Assembly (NCBI RefSeq): GCF_040448305.1
Contig: NZ_CP148752.1
Coordinates: 1,984,001-2,048,000 of the forward strand
DNA: 64,000 bases
Reading direction: 5' to 3'
Origin: Pseudomonas fluorescens
Lineage (GTDB): Bacteria > Pseudomonadota > Gammaproteobacteria > Pseudomonadales > Pseudomonadaceae
How positions within the stretch are numbered: position 1 is the stretch's first letter; each line of letters starts with the position of its first letter. Shown here piece by piece: positions 21,093 through 29,774 of the stretch. A model generated the notes under the pieces. The model searched no databases, was not told where the DNA came from, and was given only the letters and a program-made list of their open reading frames with translations. The position numbers and the translations under genes are program-made.

Positions 21093-21530
21093 ATGACGGT
21101 CTGGATAGTGGTGTCAATCCTGTTGGTGGTGCTGAGCCCGCTGGCATGGTTGCGGCCGTCGCGAGTTCAGAGCGGGCGCATTGCCTTGCGGATGGAGGCC
21201 CGGCGCATCGGGCTGGCCATGCAACTGGCACCTCAGGAGTGGCCGCACTGGCTCAGCCAGGAGCCGCCGAGCCCCTGCGCCCAGTATCATCGTCCGCGGC
21301 GTGGCAGCCAGCCGGCGTGCTGGAGTTACTGGCAAAAATCACCGGGTGTCTGGGTCAATCAATGGCAGGAAATCTGTGAAGATCGGCCGCTGCTCGATCA
21401 TTTCGAAAAATTGCCAGGCAATGTCTTCAAGGTCGAGGCCGACAAGCAAATAATCGCCTTGTATTGGGGCGAAAAGGGCGAGGCCGAGGTGTTGCAACAG
21501 ATCGATGCCACCCTCAAAGCCCTCGCCTGA
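21093..21530 (+). CDS. Membrane-anchored hypothetical protein
   Basis: 145 residues with one N-terminal hydrophobic anchor at about 3-19 (VWIVVSILLVVLSPLAWL) and a soluble remainder containing several Trp/Tyr residues; the charge pattern suggests the bulk is cytoplasmic. GGGAGTACAG precedes ATG 21093. By position it corresponds to the unnamed gene between the Usp gene and fadB in P. aeruginosa. No enzymatic motif is visible; function unknown. Confidence 0.8.
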   Translation: MTVWIVVSILLVVLSPLAWLRPSRVQSGRIALRMEARRIGLAMQLAPQEWPHWLSQEPPSPCAQYHRPRRGSQPACWSYWQKSPGVWVNQWQEICEDRPLLDHFEKLPGNVFKVEADKQIIALYWGEKGEAEVLQQIDATLKALA

Positions 21531-21534
21531 ACCC

Positions 21535-21636
21535 CTGTAGGAGCGAGCCCGCTCGCGATGAACCTGAGGGCGCCGCTGGGTGTCAGGCTAACAGCGTCAT
21601 CGTTGACGTTCATCGCGAGCAGGCTCGCTCCTACAG
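21535..21636. repeat. REPIN with CGTCAACGATGACGC-type spacer
   Basis: Inverted REP arms around a spacer whose minus strand reads GTCAACGATGACGC. This spacer is shared with the elements at 28581 and 61333 and differs from the GTTGAATG spacers elsewhere. Confidence 0.9.
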
Positions 21637-21651
21637 GTTTTCATGCAGGCA

Positions 21652-21679
21652 ATAAAAAGCCCGACAAAATCATCGGGCG
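21652..21679 (-). terminator. Orphan minus-strand terminator-like hairpin
   Basis: Read on the minus strand: GCCCGA ... TCGGGC stem followed by TTTTT. No minus-strand protein gene precedes it within 500 bases, while the plus-strand side has no T run. Confidence 0.6.
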
Positions 21680-21960
21680 GGGTTGGCCAGGCAGGCCGGT
21701 AAAACGGTGTGGGCTGATCTTACGCTGGGCATTCGCCAAAGCGTTCAACTTTTTCCCCTAGTTTCGCCAGCGTAGCTTGTTAAACACGGGCTGCAGCGAA
21801 TTAGGGCGACTTTTCTAACAATTGATTCTATGAATGACCTTGCATGCTTCGGCGTGTTTAAGGTCTTCGCAGTACGGAAATGACCGGAAAGTCGCGTTTC
21901 AACCCGTTTTTCAGGCGATTGACAATTGTCGGAAATTCCGTGAAGGTGACGTACCCAAAT

Positions 21961-21974
21961 CAAACGGGCGTATG
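21961..21974. promoter_or_regulatory. Candidate PsrA operator upstream of fadBA
   Basis: CAAAC-GGGC-GTATG matches the published PsrA motif (G/C)AAAC-N2-4-GTTT(G/C) at nine of ten positions; a further GTTTG half-site lies at 21983-21987. PsrA repression of fadBA relieved by long-chain fatty acids is established in P. aeruginosa. The site is about 165 bases before the fadB start. Confidence 0.5.
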
Positions 21975-22136
21975 AATTGAGCGTTTGTATTTCAGATCGC
22001 TCCTACAGAATCCCGACTATCGCGTTGGCGGGTGTGCCGGGGGAATGGGCGTAGCATTGACGATCAACGTCCCTGCCAAGCCATTCGCCTGCGTCCGACG
22101 TGTACTGTTCAGCTTCCATATCGTGGAGATCAGTTG

Positions 22137-24284
22137 ATGATTTACGAAGGTAAAGCCATCACGGTTAAGGCTCTTGAAAGTGGCATCGTCGAACTGAAGT
22201 TCGACCTCAAGGGTGAGTCCGTCAACAAGTTCAACCGTCTAACCCTGAACGAACTGCGTCAGGCCGTAGACACCATCAAGGCAGATGCTTCGATCAAGGG
22301 CGTGATCGTCAGCAGTGGCAAGGACGTCTTCATCGTCGGCGCCGACATCACCGAATTTGTCGACAACTTCAAGCTGCCGGATGCAGAACTTGTTGCTGGC
22401 AACCTCGAAGCCAACAAGATTTTCAGCGATTTCGAAGACCTCAACGTCCCGACCGTAGCCGCGATCAACGGCATCGCGTTGGGTGGCGGTCTGGAAATGT
22501 GCCTGGCGGCGGACTACCGCGTCATGTCCACCAAGGCCAAGATCGGTCTGCCGGAAGTCAAGCTGGGCATCTACCCGGGCTTCGGCGGTACCGTGCGCCT
22601 GCCGCGCCTGATCGGTGCCGACAACGCCATCGAGTGGATTGCCGCCGGCAAGGAAAACCGTCCTGAAGACGCGCTGAAAGTCGGCGCCGTCGACGCAGTG
22701 GTTGCTCCAGAGCAGCTGCAGGATGCTGCGCTGGAACTGGTCAAGCGCGCCATCTCCGGCGAGTTCGACTACAAGGCCAAGCGCCAGCCGAAGCTGGAAA
22801 AGCTCAAGCTGAACGCCATCGAACAAATGATGGCTTTCGAAACCGCCAAGGGTTTCGTGGCCGGTCAGGCTGGCCCGAACTACCCGGCGCCGGTTGAGGC
22901 GATCAAGACCATCCAGAAAGCCGCGAACTTCGGTCGCGACAAGGCGCTGGAAATTGAAGCTGCCGGTTTCGTCAAGCTGGCCAAGACCTCTGCCGCGCAG
23001 AGCTTGATCGGCTTGTTCCTGAACGATCAGGAACTGAAGAAAAAGGCCAAGGCCTACGACGAAATCGCCAAGGACGTGAAGCAGGCCGCCGTACTGGGCG
23101 CCGGCATCATGGGTGGCGGTATCGCCTATCAGTCGGCTTCCAAAGGCACGCCGATCCTGATGAAGGACATCAACGAGCACGGTATCGAGCAGGGTCTGGC
23201 CGAAGCCGCCAAACTGCTGGTTGGCCGCGTTGATAAAGGTCGCATGACCGCTGCGAAAATGGCTGAAGTACTCAACGGCATTCGTCCAACCCTGTCTTAC
23301 GGCGACTTCGGTCACGTGGACCTGGTGGTGGAAGCGGTCGTCGAGAACCCGAAGGTCAAGCAAGCCGTACTGGCCGAAGTTGAAGACCAGGTCAAAGAGG
23401 ACACCATCCTCGCGTCCAACACCTCGACCATTTCCATCACCTTGCTGGCCAAGGCCCTCAAGCGTCCGGAAAACTTCGTCGGCATGCACTTCTTCAACCC
23501 AGTGCACATGATGCCGCTGGTGGAAGTGATCCGTGGCGAGAAGTCCAGCGAGCTGGCGGTTGCCACCACCGTTGCCTACGCCAAGAAAATGGGCAAGAAC
23601 CCGATCGTGGTCAATGACTGCCCGGGCTTCCTGGTCAACCGCGTCCTGTTCCCGTACTTCGGCGGTTTCGCCAAGCTGGTCAGCGCCGGTGTGGACTTCG
23701 TCCGTATCGACAAGATCATGGAAAAATTCGGCTGGCCAATGGGCCCGGCCTACCTGATGGACGTGGTCGGCATCGACACCGGTCACCACGGCCGTGACGT
23801 GATGGCTGAAGGCTTCCCGGACCGCATGAAAGACGACCGTCGCTCGGCCGTCGACGTGCTCTACGAAGCCAAGCGCCTGGGCCAGAAGAATGGCAAGGGC
23901 TTCTACGCCTACGAGACCGACAAGCGCGGCAAGCAGAAGAAAGTGGCCGATCCTTCGGTACTGGAAGTGCTCAAGCCGATCGTTTACGAGCAGCGCGAAG
24001 TCACCGACGAAGACATCATCAACTGGATGATGATCCCGCTGTGCCTGGAAACCGTGCGTTGCCTGGAAGACGGCATCGTCGAAACCGCTGCCGAAGCCGA
24101 CATGGGTCTGGTCTACGGTATTGGTTTCCCTCCATTCCGTGGCGGTGCGCTGCGTTACATCGACTCGCTCGGTGTGGCAGAGTTCGTTGCCCTGGCTGAC
24201 CAGTACGCTGATTTGGGCGCGCTGTACCACCCGACCGCGAAGCTGCGCGAAATGGCCAAGAACGGCCAGAGCTTCTTCGGTTAA
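22137..24284 (+). CDS. fadB: Fatty acid oxidation complex subunit alpha FadB
   Basis: Multifunctional beta-oxidation enzyme: enoyl-CoA hydratase/isomerase N-terminal half and 3-hydroxyacyl-CoA dehydrogenase C-terminal half. 715 residues, identical in length to P. aeruginosa FadB. Crotonase-type segment GIALGGGLEMCLAADYRV at about 110-127 with its Glu, NAD loop VLGAGIMGGGIAYQSA near 320, and the dehydrogenase His in HFFNPVHMMPLVEVI. Forms an alpha2beta2 complex with FadA. ATG 22137 with GGAGATCA upstream; the in-frame extension to 22032 is in the leader. fadA follows 29 bases later in one operon. Confidence 0.98.
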   Translation: MIYEGKAITVKALESGIVELKFDLKGESVNKFNRLTLNELRQAVDTIKADASIKGVIVSSGKDVFIVGADITEFVDNFKLPDAELVAGNLEANKIFSDFEDLNVPTVAAINGIALGGGLEMCLAADYRVMSTKAKIGLPEVKLGIYPGFGGTVRLPRLIGADNAIEWIAAGKENRPEDALKVGAVDAVVAPEQLQDAALELVKRAISGEFDYKAKRQPKLEKLKLNAIEQMMAFETAKGFVAGQAGPNYPAPVEAIKTIQKAANFGRDKALEIEAAGFVKLAKTSAAQSLIGLFLNDQELKKKAKAYDEIAKDVKQAAVLGAGIMGGGIAYQSASKGTPILMKDINEHGIEQGLAEAAKLLVGRVDKGRMTAAKMAEVLNGIRPTLSYGDFGHVDLVVEAVVENPKVKQAVLAEVEDQVKEDTILASNTSTISITLLAKALKRPENFVGMHFFNPVHMMPLVEVIRGEKSSELAVATTVAYAKKMGKNPIVVNDCPGFLVNRVLFPYFGGFAKLVSAGVDFVRIDKIMEKFGWPMGPAYLMDVVGIDTGHHGRDVMAEGFPDRMKDDRRSAVDVLYEAKRLGQKNGKGFYAYETDKRGKQKKVADPSVLEVLKPIVYEQREVTDEDIINWMMIPLCLETVRCLEDGIVETAAEADMGLVYGIGFPPFRGGALRYIDSLGVAEFVALADQYADLGALYHPTAKLREMAKNGQSFFG

Positions 24285-24313
24285 GCGCCCCCAACTAGAG
24301 TGAGAGTGAACTT

Positions 24314-25489
24314 ATGAGCTTGAATCCTAGAGACGTCGTGATTGTCGACTTCGGTCGTACTCCGATGGGCCGCTCCAAGGGCGGCATGCACCGCAACACC
24401 CGCGCCGAAGACATGTCGGCGCACCTGATCAGCAAACTGCTGGAACGTAACGTCAAGGTCGACCCGAGCGAAGTCGAAGACGTGATCTGGGGCTGTGTGA
24501 ACCAGACCCTGGAGCAGGGCTGGAACATCGCGCGCATGGCGTCGCTGATGACCCAGATCCCGCACACCTCGGCCGGCCAGACCGTCAGCCGCCTGTGTGG
24601 CTCGTCCATGAGCGCTCTGCACACTGCTGCGCAAGCGATCATGACCGGTAATGGTGACGTCTTCGTGGTTGGTGGCGTCGAGCATATGGGCCACGTGAGC
24701 ATGATGCACGGTGTCGATCCGAACCCGCACATGTCGCTGTACGCGGCGAAAGCCTCGGGCATGATGGGCCTGACCGCGGAAATGCTGGGCAAGATGCACG
24801 GCATCACTCGCGAGCAACAGGACGCTTTCGGCGTGCGCTCCCACCAACTCGCCCACAAGGCGACCGTGGAAGGCAAGTTCAAGGACGAAATCATCCCGAT
24901 GCAGGGCTACGACGAGAACGGTTTCCTGAAAACCTTCGACTACGACGAAACCATTCGTCCGGAAACCACCCTGGAAAGCCTGGCGGCTCTGAAGCCGGCG
25001 TTCAATCCAAAGGGCGGCACCGTGACAGCCGGTACCTCGTCGCAGATCACCGATGGTGCCTCATGCATGATCGTGATGTCGGCGCAACGCGCACAGGACC
25101 TGGGCATTCAGCCTATGGCGGTGATTCGCTCGATGGCAGTGGCAGGTGTGGATCCGGCAATCATGGGCTATGGTCCAGTACCGGCCACACAAAAAGCATT
25201 GAAGCGCGCGGGTCTGGGCATCTCCGACATCGACTTCTTCGAGCTCAACGAAGCTTTCGCCGCACAGGCCCTGCCAGTGCTGAAAGATCTGAAAGTGCTC
25301 GACAAGATGAACGAGAAGGTTAACCTGCACGGCGGCGCGATCGCCCTGGGTCACCCGTTCGGTTGCTCCGGTGCGCGTATCTCCGGCACTTTGCTCAATG
25401 TGATGAAGCAGAATGGCGGTACCTTCGGGGTAGCCACCATGTGCATTGGTCTCGGCCAAGGCATCTCCACCGTCTTCGAACGCGTTTAA
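24314..25489 (+). CDS. fadA: 3-ketoacyl-CoA thiolase FadA
   Basis: Beta subunit of the fatty acid oxidation complex; it releases acetyl-CoA from 3-ketoacyl-CoA. 391 residues, the usual length. The nucleophilic Cys is in QTVSRLCGSSMSALH at about residue 95, with FELNEAFAAQ, the His in GHPFGCSGAR and the second Cys in ATMCIGLGQG. Ribosome-binding site GAGTGAGAGTGA before ATG 24314. Cotranscribed with fadB and closed by a terminator 18 bases downstream. Confidence 0.98.
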   Translation: MSLNPRDVVIVDFGRTPMGRSKGGMHRNTRAEDMSAHLISKLLERNVKVDPSEVEDVIWGCVNQTLEQGWNIARMASLMTQIPHTSAGQTVSRLCGSSMSALHTAAQAIMTGNGDVFVVGGVEHMGHVSMMHGVDPNPHMSLYAAKASGMMGLTAEMLGKMHGITREQQDAFGVRSHQLAHKATVEGKFKDEIIPMQGYDENGFLKTFDYDETIRPETTLESLAALKPAFNPKGGTVTAGTSSQITDGASCMIVMSAQRAQDLGIQPMAVIRSMAVAGVDPAIMGYGPVPATQKALKRAGLGISDIDFFELNEAFAAQALPVLKDLKVLDKMNEKVNLHGGAIALGHPFGCSGARISGTLLNVMKQNGGTFGVATMCIGLGQGISTVFERV

Positions 25490-25506
25490 GCGTCTCGTTG
25501 ATGGAA

Positions 25507-25535
25507 GCCGGGGCCAAGTGCCCCGGTTTTTGTTT
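25507..25535 (+). terminator. fadBA terminator
   Basis: CCGGGGC-caagt-GCCCCGG stem followed by TTTTTGTTTTT. Confidence 0.93.
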
Positions 25536-25588
25536 TTCCGGATTTATTTTTATTTTTATTTTGAAAAAATTTCAGTGAGGGCCAAAGC

Positions 25589-25825
25589 ATGCCGATACAA
25601 CCCGGGCTCTACCAACATTACAAAGGTCCGCAGTACCGCGTATTCAGTGTTGCGCGGCATTCGGAAACCGAAGAAGAAGTGGTCTTCTATCAAGCCCTGT
25701 ATGGCGATTACGGCTTTTGGGTGCGTCCCTTGAGCATGTTCCTGGAGTCCGTCGAAGTTGACGGCGAACAGATGCCACGCTTTGCTTTGGTGCAGGCCGA
25801 AGAAAGCCTTTTCAACAAGCCATAA
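25589..25825 (+). CDS. DUF1653 domain protein
   Basis: 78-residue protein consisting of one DUF1653 domain: MPIQPGLYQHYKGPQYRV, then the VVFYQALYGDYGFWVRPLSMF strand pair and a short C-terminal tail. Members are small soluble beta-rich proteins with no established function. GAGGGCC precedes ATG 25589. It lies between fadBA and topA as in P. aeruginosa; the topA promoter begins 26 bases after its stop codon, so it is probably its own short transcript. Confidence 0.88.
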   Translation: MPIQPGLYQHYKGPQYRVFSVARHSETEEEVVFYQALYGDYGFWVRPLSMFLESVEVDGEQMPRFALVQAEESLFNKP

Positions 25826-25850
25826 GCTGAGTGCGCGCAAAACCCTGCGC

Positions 25851-25879
25851 TTGACCTCACCTTGTTGCCACTATATATA
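25851..25879 (+). promoter_or_regulatory. topA sigma-70 promoter
   Basis: TTGACC (25851-25856), a 17-base spacer, then TATATA (25874-25879). Predicted start near 25886 gives a leader of about 54 bases to topA. Confidence 0.8.
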
Positions 25880-25939
25880 GCGGTGCCGCGTCAGGCGCCA
25901 ACCGCCTTTCACTTCTCGAATTCAGGAATTTTCTGATCC

Positions 25940-28567
25940 ATGGGCAAATCGCTGGTCATTGTGGAATCCCCGGCTAAGGCCAAGACCATCAACAAGTATT
26001 TGGGCAACGAATACGTGGTGAAGTCGAGTATCGGCCATATCCGAGACCTGCCCACCAGCGGTTCGGCTAGCGCCAGCAAAGAGCCAGCCGCCAAGCGCGG
26101 CAAGGCTGCTGCGGGTGAAGTGCCGGCACTGTCGCCGAAAGAAAAAGCGCGCAAGCAGCTGGTCGCGCGCATGGGTGTCGATCCGGATCATGGCTGGAAA
26201 GCCAAGTACGAGATCCTCCCGGGCAAGGAAAAAGTCATCGAAGAGCTGCGCCGGCTCGCCAAGGATGCTGACACCATCTATCTCGCAACCGACTTGGACC
26301 GCGAGGGAGAAGCCATTGCCTGGCACCTGCGCGAAGCCATCGGTGGTGACGACACCCGCTACAAGCGCGTGGTGTTCAACGAAATTACCAAGAAAGCGAT
26401 TCAGGAAGCCTTCTCAAAGCCAGGCGAGCTGGATATCGATCGTGTCAACGCCCAGCAGGCGCGTCGTTTCCTCGACCGCGTGGTGGGCTACATGGTTTCG
26501 CCGCTGCTGTGGGCCAAGATCGCTCGCGGTCTGTCCGCCGGTCGCGTGCAATCGGTTGCCGTGAAGCTGGTGGTCGAGCGCGAACGTGAAATCCGCGCGT
26601 TCATCCCGGAAGAGTACTGGGAAGTTCACGCCGACCTCGGTACCGCCAAAGGCGCGACCGTGCGTTTCGATGTGGCCCGCGAGAAAGGCGAAGCCTTCAA
26701 GCCGCTCAACGAAACCCAGGCCATGGCCGCGCTGGAGAAGCTCAAGGCTTCCAGCTACAGCATCGTCAAGCGTGAAGACAAACCGACCAGCAGCAAGCCG
26801 TCGGCGCCGTTCATCACCTCCACCCTGCAACAGGCCGCGAGTAACCGCCTGGGCTTCGGTGTGAAGAAGACCATGATGATGGCCCAGCGTTTGTACGAAG
26901 CCGGCTACATCACCTACATGCGTACCGACTCCACCAACCTTTCGGTTGATGCCGTGGCGATGGCGCGTACCTATATTGAAGGCGAGTTCGGCAAGAAGTA
27001 CCTGCCGGAAACCCCGAACGTCTACAGCAGCAAGGAAGGCGCACAAGAGGCTCACGAAGCGATTCGTCCGTCCGACGCCAATACCGAGCCAAGCAAGCTG
27101 TCGGGCATGGAGCGTGACGCTGAGCGCCTCTACGAGCTGATCTGGCGCCAGTTCCTCGCTTGCCAGATGCTGCCGGCGCAATACCTGTCGACCACCGTCA
27201 CTGTCGGTGCCGGCGACTTCGAGCTGCGCGCCAAGGGCCGCATCCTGAAGTTCGATGGTTACACCCGCGTCATGCCGCAAATCGCCAAGCCGGGAGATGA
27301 CGACGTACTGCCGGACATGGCCCAGGGCGACGCGATGAAGCTGATCAAGCTTGATCCGACCCAGCACTTCACCAAGCCGCCGGCGCGTTACTCGGAAGCC
27401 AGCCTGGTAAAAGAAATGGAAAAACGCGGCATCGGTCGTCCTTCGACCTACGCGGCGATCATTTCAACCATCCAGGACCGCGGCTACGTGGCGCTGCACA
27501 ACCGTCGTTTCTATTCGGAAAAGATGGGCGACATCGTCACCGAGCGTCTGGCCGAGAGCTTCTCCAACCTGATGGACTACGGCTTCACCGCCGGCATGGA
27601 AGAGCATCTCGATGACGTGGCCCAGGGCGAACGCGACTGGAAAAACGTACTCGACGAGTTCTACGGCGACTTCAAGAAGAAACTCGAAGTAGCCGAAAGC
27701 CCGGAAAACGGCATGCGGGCCAATCAGCCGGTCATGACTGACATTCCGTGCACCACCTGTGGCCGGCCAATGCAGATCCGTACTGCGTCGACCGGTGTGT
27801 TCCTCGGTTGCTCGGGCTACAGCCTGCCGCCGAAAGAACGCTGCAAGGCCACTGTCAACCTGGTGCCGGGCGACGAAATCGCTGCGGACGACGAGGGTGA
27901 GTCGGAGTCGCTGGTGTTGCGTGGCAAGCATCGCTGCCCGATCTGCAGCACGGCGATGGATGCCTACCTGCTCGATGAAAAGCGCAAGCTGCACATCTGC
28001 GGTAACAACCCGGATTGCGATGGCTACGAAATCGAAGAGGGCACTTATCGCATCAAAGGCTATGAAGGTCCGAGCCTGGAGTGCGACAAGTGTGGCAGCG
28101 AGATGCAACTCAAGACCGGCCGTTTCGGCAAGTTCTTCGGTTGCACCAACGCGACGTGCAAGAACACCCGCAAACTGCTGAAGAGCGGTGACGCGGCGCC
28201 GCCGAAGATGGATCCGGTGAAGATGCCTGAGCTGAAATGCGAAAAGGTCAACGACACCTACATCCTGCGCGACGGTGCATCCGGTCTGTTCCTGGCGGCC
28301 AGCCAGTTCCCGAAAAACCGCGAGACCCGTGCTCCGTTGGTGATGGAAATCGTCCCGCACAAGGATGAGATCGATCCGAAGTATCACTTCCTCTGCGAAG
28401 CGCCGAAGAAAGATCCGGATGGCCTCCCGACTGTGATTCGTTACAGTCGCAAGACCAAGGAACAGTACGTGCAGACTGAGGTCGAGGGTAAGCCGACTGG
28501 CTGGAAAGCGTTCTACGACGGCGGTAAGTGGACGGTCGAAGACAAGCGCCCGGCAGCCAAGGCTTAA
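25940..28567 (+). CDS. topA: DNA topoisomerase I (type IA)
   Basis: Relaxes negative supercoils by transient cleavage of one strand. 875 residues. N-terminal Toprim domain beginning MGKSLVIVESPAKAKTI with the acidic DxDxE-like segment ATDLDREGEAI, the gate domains with catalytic Tyr326 in YITYMRTDSTNLS, then a C-terminal tail with three Cys4 zinc ribbons (CTTCGRPM...GCSGY; CPICSTAM...NPDC; CDKCGSEM...NATC). The family is essential in many bacteria. ATG 25940 is weakly spaced from AGGA, but no better start exists before the Toprim motif. Confidence 0.98.
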   Translation: MGKSLVIVESPAKAKTINKYLGNEYVVKSSIGHIRDLPTSGSASASKEPAAKRGKAAAGEVPALSPKEKARKQLVARMGVDPDHGWKAKYEILPGKEKVIEELRRLAKDADTIYLATDLDREGEAIAWHLREAIGGDDTRYKRVVFNEITKKAIQEAFSKPGELDIDRVNAQQARRFLDRVVGYMVSPLLWAKIARGLSAGRVQSVAVKLVVEREREIRAFIPEEYWEVHADLGTAKGATVRFDVAREKGEAFKPLNETQAMAALEKLKASSYSIVKREDKPTSSKPSAPFITSTLQQAASNRLGFGVKKTMMMAQRLYEAGYITYMRTDSTNLSVDAVAMARTYIEGEFGKKYLPETPNVYSSKEGAQEAHEAIRPSDANTEPSKLSGMERDAERLYELIWRQFLACQMLPAQYLSTTVTVGAGDFELRAKGRILKFDGYTRVMPQIAKPGDDDVLPDMAQGDAMKLIKLDPTQHFTKPPARYSEASLVKEMEKRGIGRPSTYAAIISTIQDRGYVALHNRRFYSEKMGDIVTERLAESFSNLMDYGFTAGMEEHLDDVAQGERDWKNVLDEFYGDFKKKLEVAESPENGMRANQPVMTDIPCTTCGRPMQIRTASTGVFLGCSGYSLPPKERCKATVNLVPGDEIAADDEGESESLVLRGKHRCPICSTAMDAYLLDEKRKLHICGNNPDCDGYEIEEGTYRIKGYEGPSLECDKCGSEMQLKTGRFGKFFGCTNATCKNTRKLLKSGDAAPPKMDPVKMPELKCEKVNDTYILRDGASGLFLAASQFPKNRETRAPLVMEIVPHKDEIDPKYHFLCEAPKKDPDGLPTVIRYSRKTKEQYVQTEVEGKPTGWKAFYDGGKWTVEDKRPAAKA

Positions 28568-28580
28568 AGCCGCCAATCCC

Positions 28581-28697
28581 CCTGTAGGAGCGAGCTTGCT
28601 CGCGATGGTCGTCAACGATGACGCGGGCCTTCAGAATGCCCGCGTTGCTCTCAGGTCCATCGTCGGAACGCCGCCCGGAGCAAGCTCGCTCCTACAG
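28581..28697. repeat. Long REPIN with asymmetric arm
   Basis: Left arm is an ordinary REP (CTGTAGGAGCGAGCTTGCTC). The right arm carries an extra segment TCGGAACGCCGCCCGG between CATCG and AGCAAGCTCGCTCC. The spacer has GTCAACGATGACGC. The same architecture occurs at 61333-61447. Confidence 0.9.
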
Positions 28698-28702
28698 TGC
28701 GC

Positions 28703-28748
28703 AAGGCCGCATGAGAACCCTTGGGTTTTCATGCGGCCTTGGTTGTTT
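28703..28748 (+). terminator. topA terminator
   Basis: Long near-perfect hairpin AAGGCCGCATGA ... TCATGCGGCCTT, with AACCC-TT-GGGTT at its tip, followed by GGTTGTTTT. Confidence 0.85.
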
Positions 28749-28828
28749 TGGGCTTGCGGTTGGATCGGCTGATCCACGACACTGTCCAACCTGCATGAAG
28801 CAATTATTTCGTTGTGGAGGCTGCCGTC

Positions 28829-29353
28829 ATGGCCCACGAACTGTATACCCGTACCAATCAGAAGATTTATTTCGCCGGCTTGTCGCTCGAAGCACTGGCC
28901 CGCACTGAAGAGGGTCGGGCGATGAATTCGCTGGCGCTGATCCAGGCCGGACGCGAATCCGCGTTGTTTCACCTGTACGGCGCGCTGTTGGGTCTGTGTC
29001 ACGAAATCGCCGGTTTCTATCGCTTGCCCCAAGCCAATGCGCCCCGTGCAGAGTTGTTGCTGACTCGCGAGGTGCTGGAAACCATCGCCATTCCGGAAAT
29101 GGCTGAGCTGGTCGAGTTGGCCAATAACCCGGAGACCTGGCTGGCCAAGCTGTTGGCCGCCCATGCTGCGCTGTTTCAGCCGCCACGCGCACCCCACAAG
29201 CCGAAAGGGGACGTGACCCAGCCACTGATTCAGGCTGTCAATCTGGATGAAGAGGAGGCAGTGGAGGAGCTGAGTCGGGAGGAGCTGGAGAGCTGGCGCC
29301 AGAATCTGAAGGGGTTGGCGATCCGCTTTCGCGAAGGCCTGAACGAGTGCTGA
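28829..29353 (+). CDS. Hypothetical protein (DUF6586-type)
   Basis: 174-residue soluble, mainly helical protein starting MAHELYTRTNQKIYFAGLSLE, without signal peptide or membrane segment; a Glu-rich stretch (LDEEEAVEELSREELES) lies near the C-terminus. TGGAGG precedes ATG 28829. Position between topA and the next small gene matches an unnamed P. aeruginosa gene; I believe the family name is DUF6586 but could not check. No function is known. Confidence 0.8.
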   Translation: MAHELYTRTNQKIYFAGLSLEALARTEEGRAMNSLALIQAGRESALFHLYGALLGLCHEIAGFYRLPQANAPRAELLLTREVLETIAIPEMAELVELANNPETWLAKLLAAHAALFQPPRAPHKPKGDVTQPLIQAVNLDEEEAVEELSREELESWRQNLKGLAIRFREGLNEC

Positions 29354-29447
29354 CAGAAACATTTTTGGGATGACATCTGGTCAAGATCCCAAGCGAAGCC
29401 CTCGCGATGCCTATATAATCCCCGCCTTTCGTGGAGAACAGTCCTTT

Positions 29448-29681
29448 ATGCCAACGTCCTTTCTAGAAATTGTCGAGTTACCAGACGGCCGTATCGAGCT
29501 GCGCAGGGCCGAGGACGAGGGTTCTCTGGTTACTTTGGATTTCTCCGAGGACGCCAAGGCATTCCTGCAAGGCCAGCACGTGGAAGTCGCCAAGGCGATG
29601 TTGAGCGTGGGTGTTCAGATGGCCGGTCGCCTGGTTGAAGGCGAATTCGACAAGGAAGAGGGGTCGCGGGTTCTTCATTGA
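29448..29681 (+). CDS. Small hypothetical protein
   Basis: 77-residue acidic protein, MPTSFLEIVELPDGRIELRR at the start, one beta-hairpin followed by a helix (VEVAKAMLSVGVQMAGRL). GTGGAGAA precedes ATG 29448, and a TATAAT at 29414-29419 could be its -10 element. It is in the position of an unnamed conserved gene next to sulA in P. aeruginosa. Function unknown. Confidence 0.8.
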   Translation: MPTSFLEIVELPDGRIELRRAEDEGSLVTLDFSEDAKAFLQGQHVEVAKAMLSVGVQMAGRLVEGEFDKEEGSRVLH

Positions 29682-29774
29682 CCCCCGTCTGTCGCTTTTC
29701 TTGATGTCGTTACTCATCGGCTTCTCTGTCCCTTGAGAAGCCTTGCGCGGTGAAGCGCGCGTCTTGTCTGCCGG

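Larger units (their letters stand above)
21637..22136. other. Non-coding 500-base region upstream of fadB
   Basis: No convincing gene. It holds a minus-strand terminator-like hairpin at its left end and a PsrA-like site at its right. Local composition is less GC-rich than the flanking genes (for example 21780-21860). It presumably contains the fadBA promoter, but I could not fix -35/-10 elements. One 72-codon minus-strand frame at 21745-21963 lacks a ribosome-binding site and protein-like composition. Confidence 0.7.

Noticed and set aside
21745..21963. 72-codon minus-strand frame upstream of fadB, which might explain the orphan terminator
   Set aside because: No ribosome-binding site and weak protein character; kept only as a possible RNA region.
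22239..24230. 663-codon open frame opposite fadB (similar long antisense frames opposite acnA, uup, topA, mfd and gap)
   Set aside because: Codon-bias shadows in GC-rich genes; no ribosome-binding sites and His/Arg/Gly-rich nonsense composition.
29719..29742. GGCTTCTC/GAGAAGCC hairpin after the 77-residue gene
   Set aside because: No T run on either strand, so not called as an intrinsic terminator.
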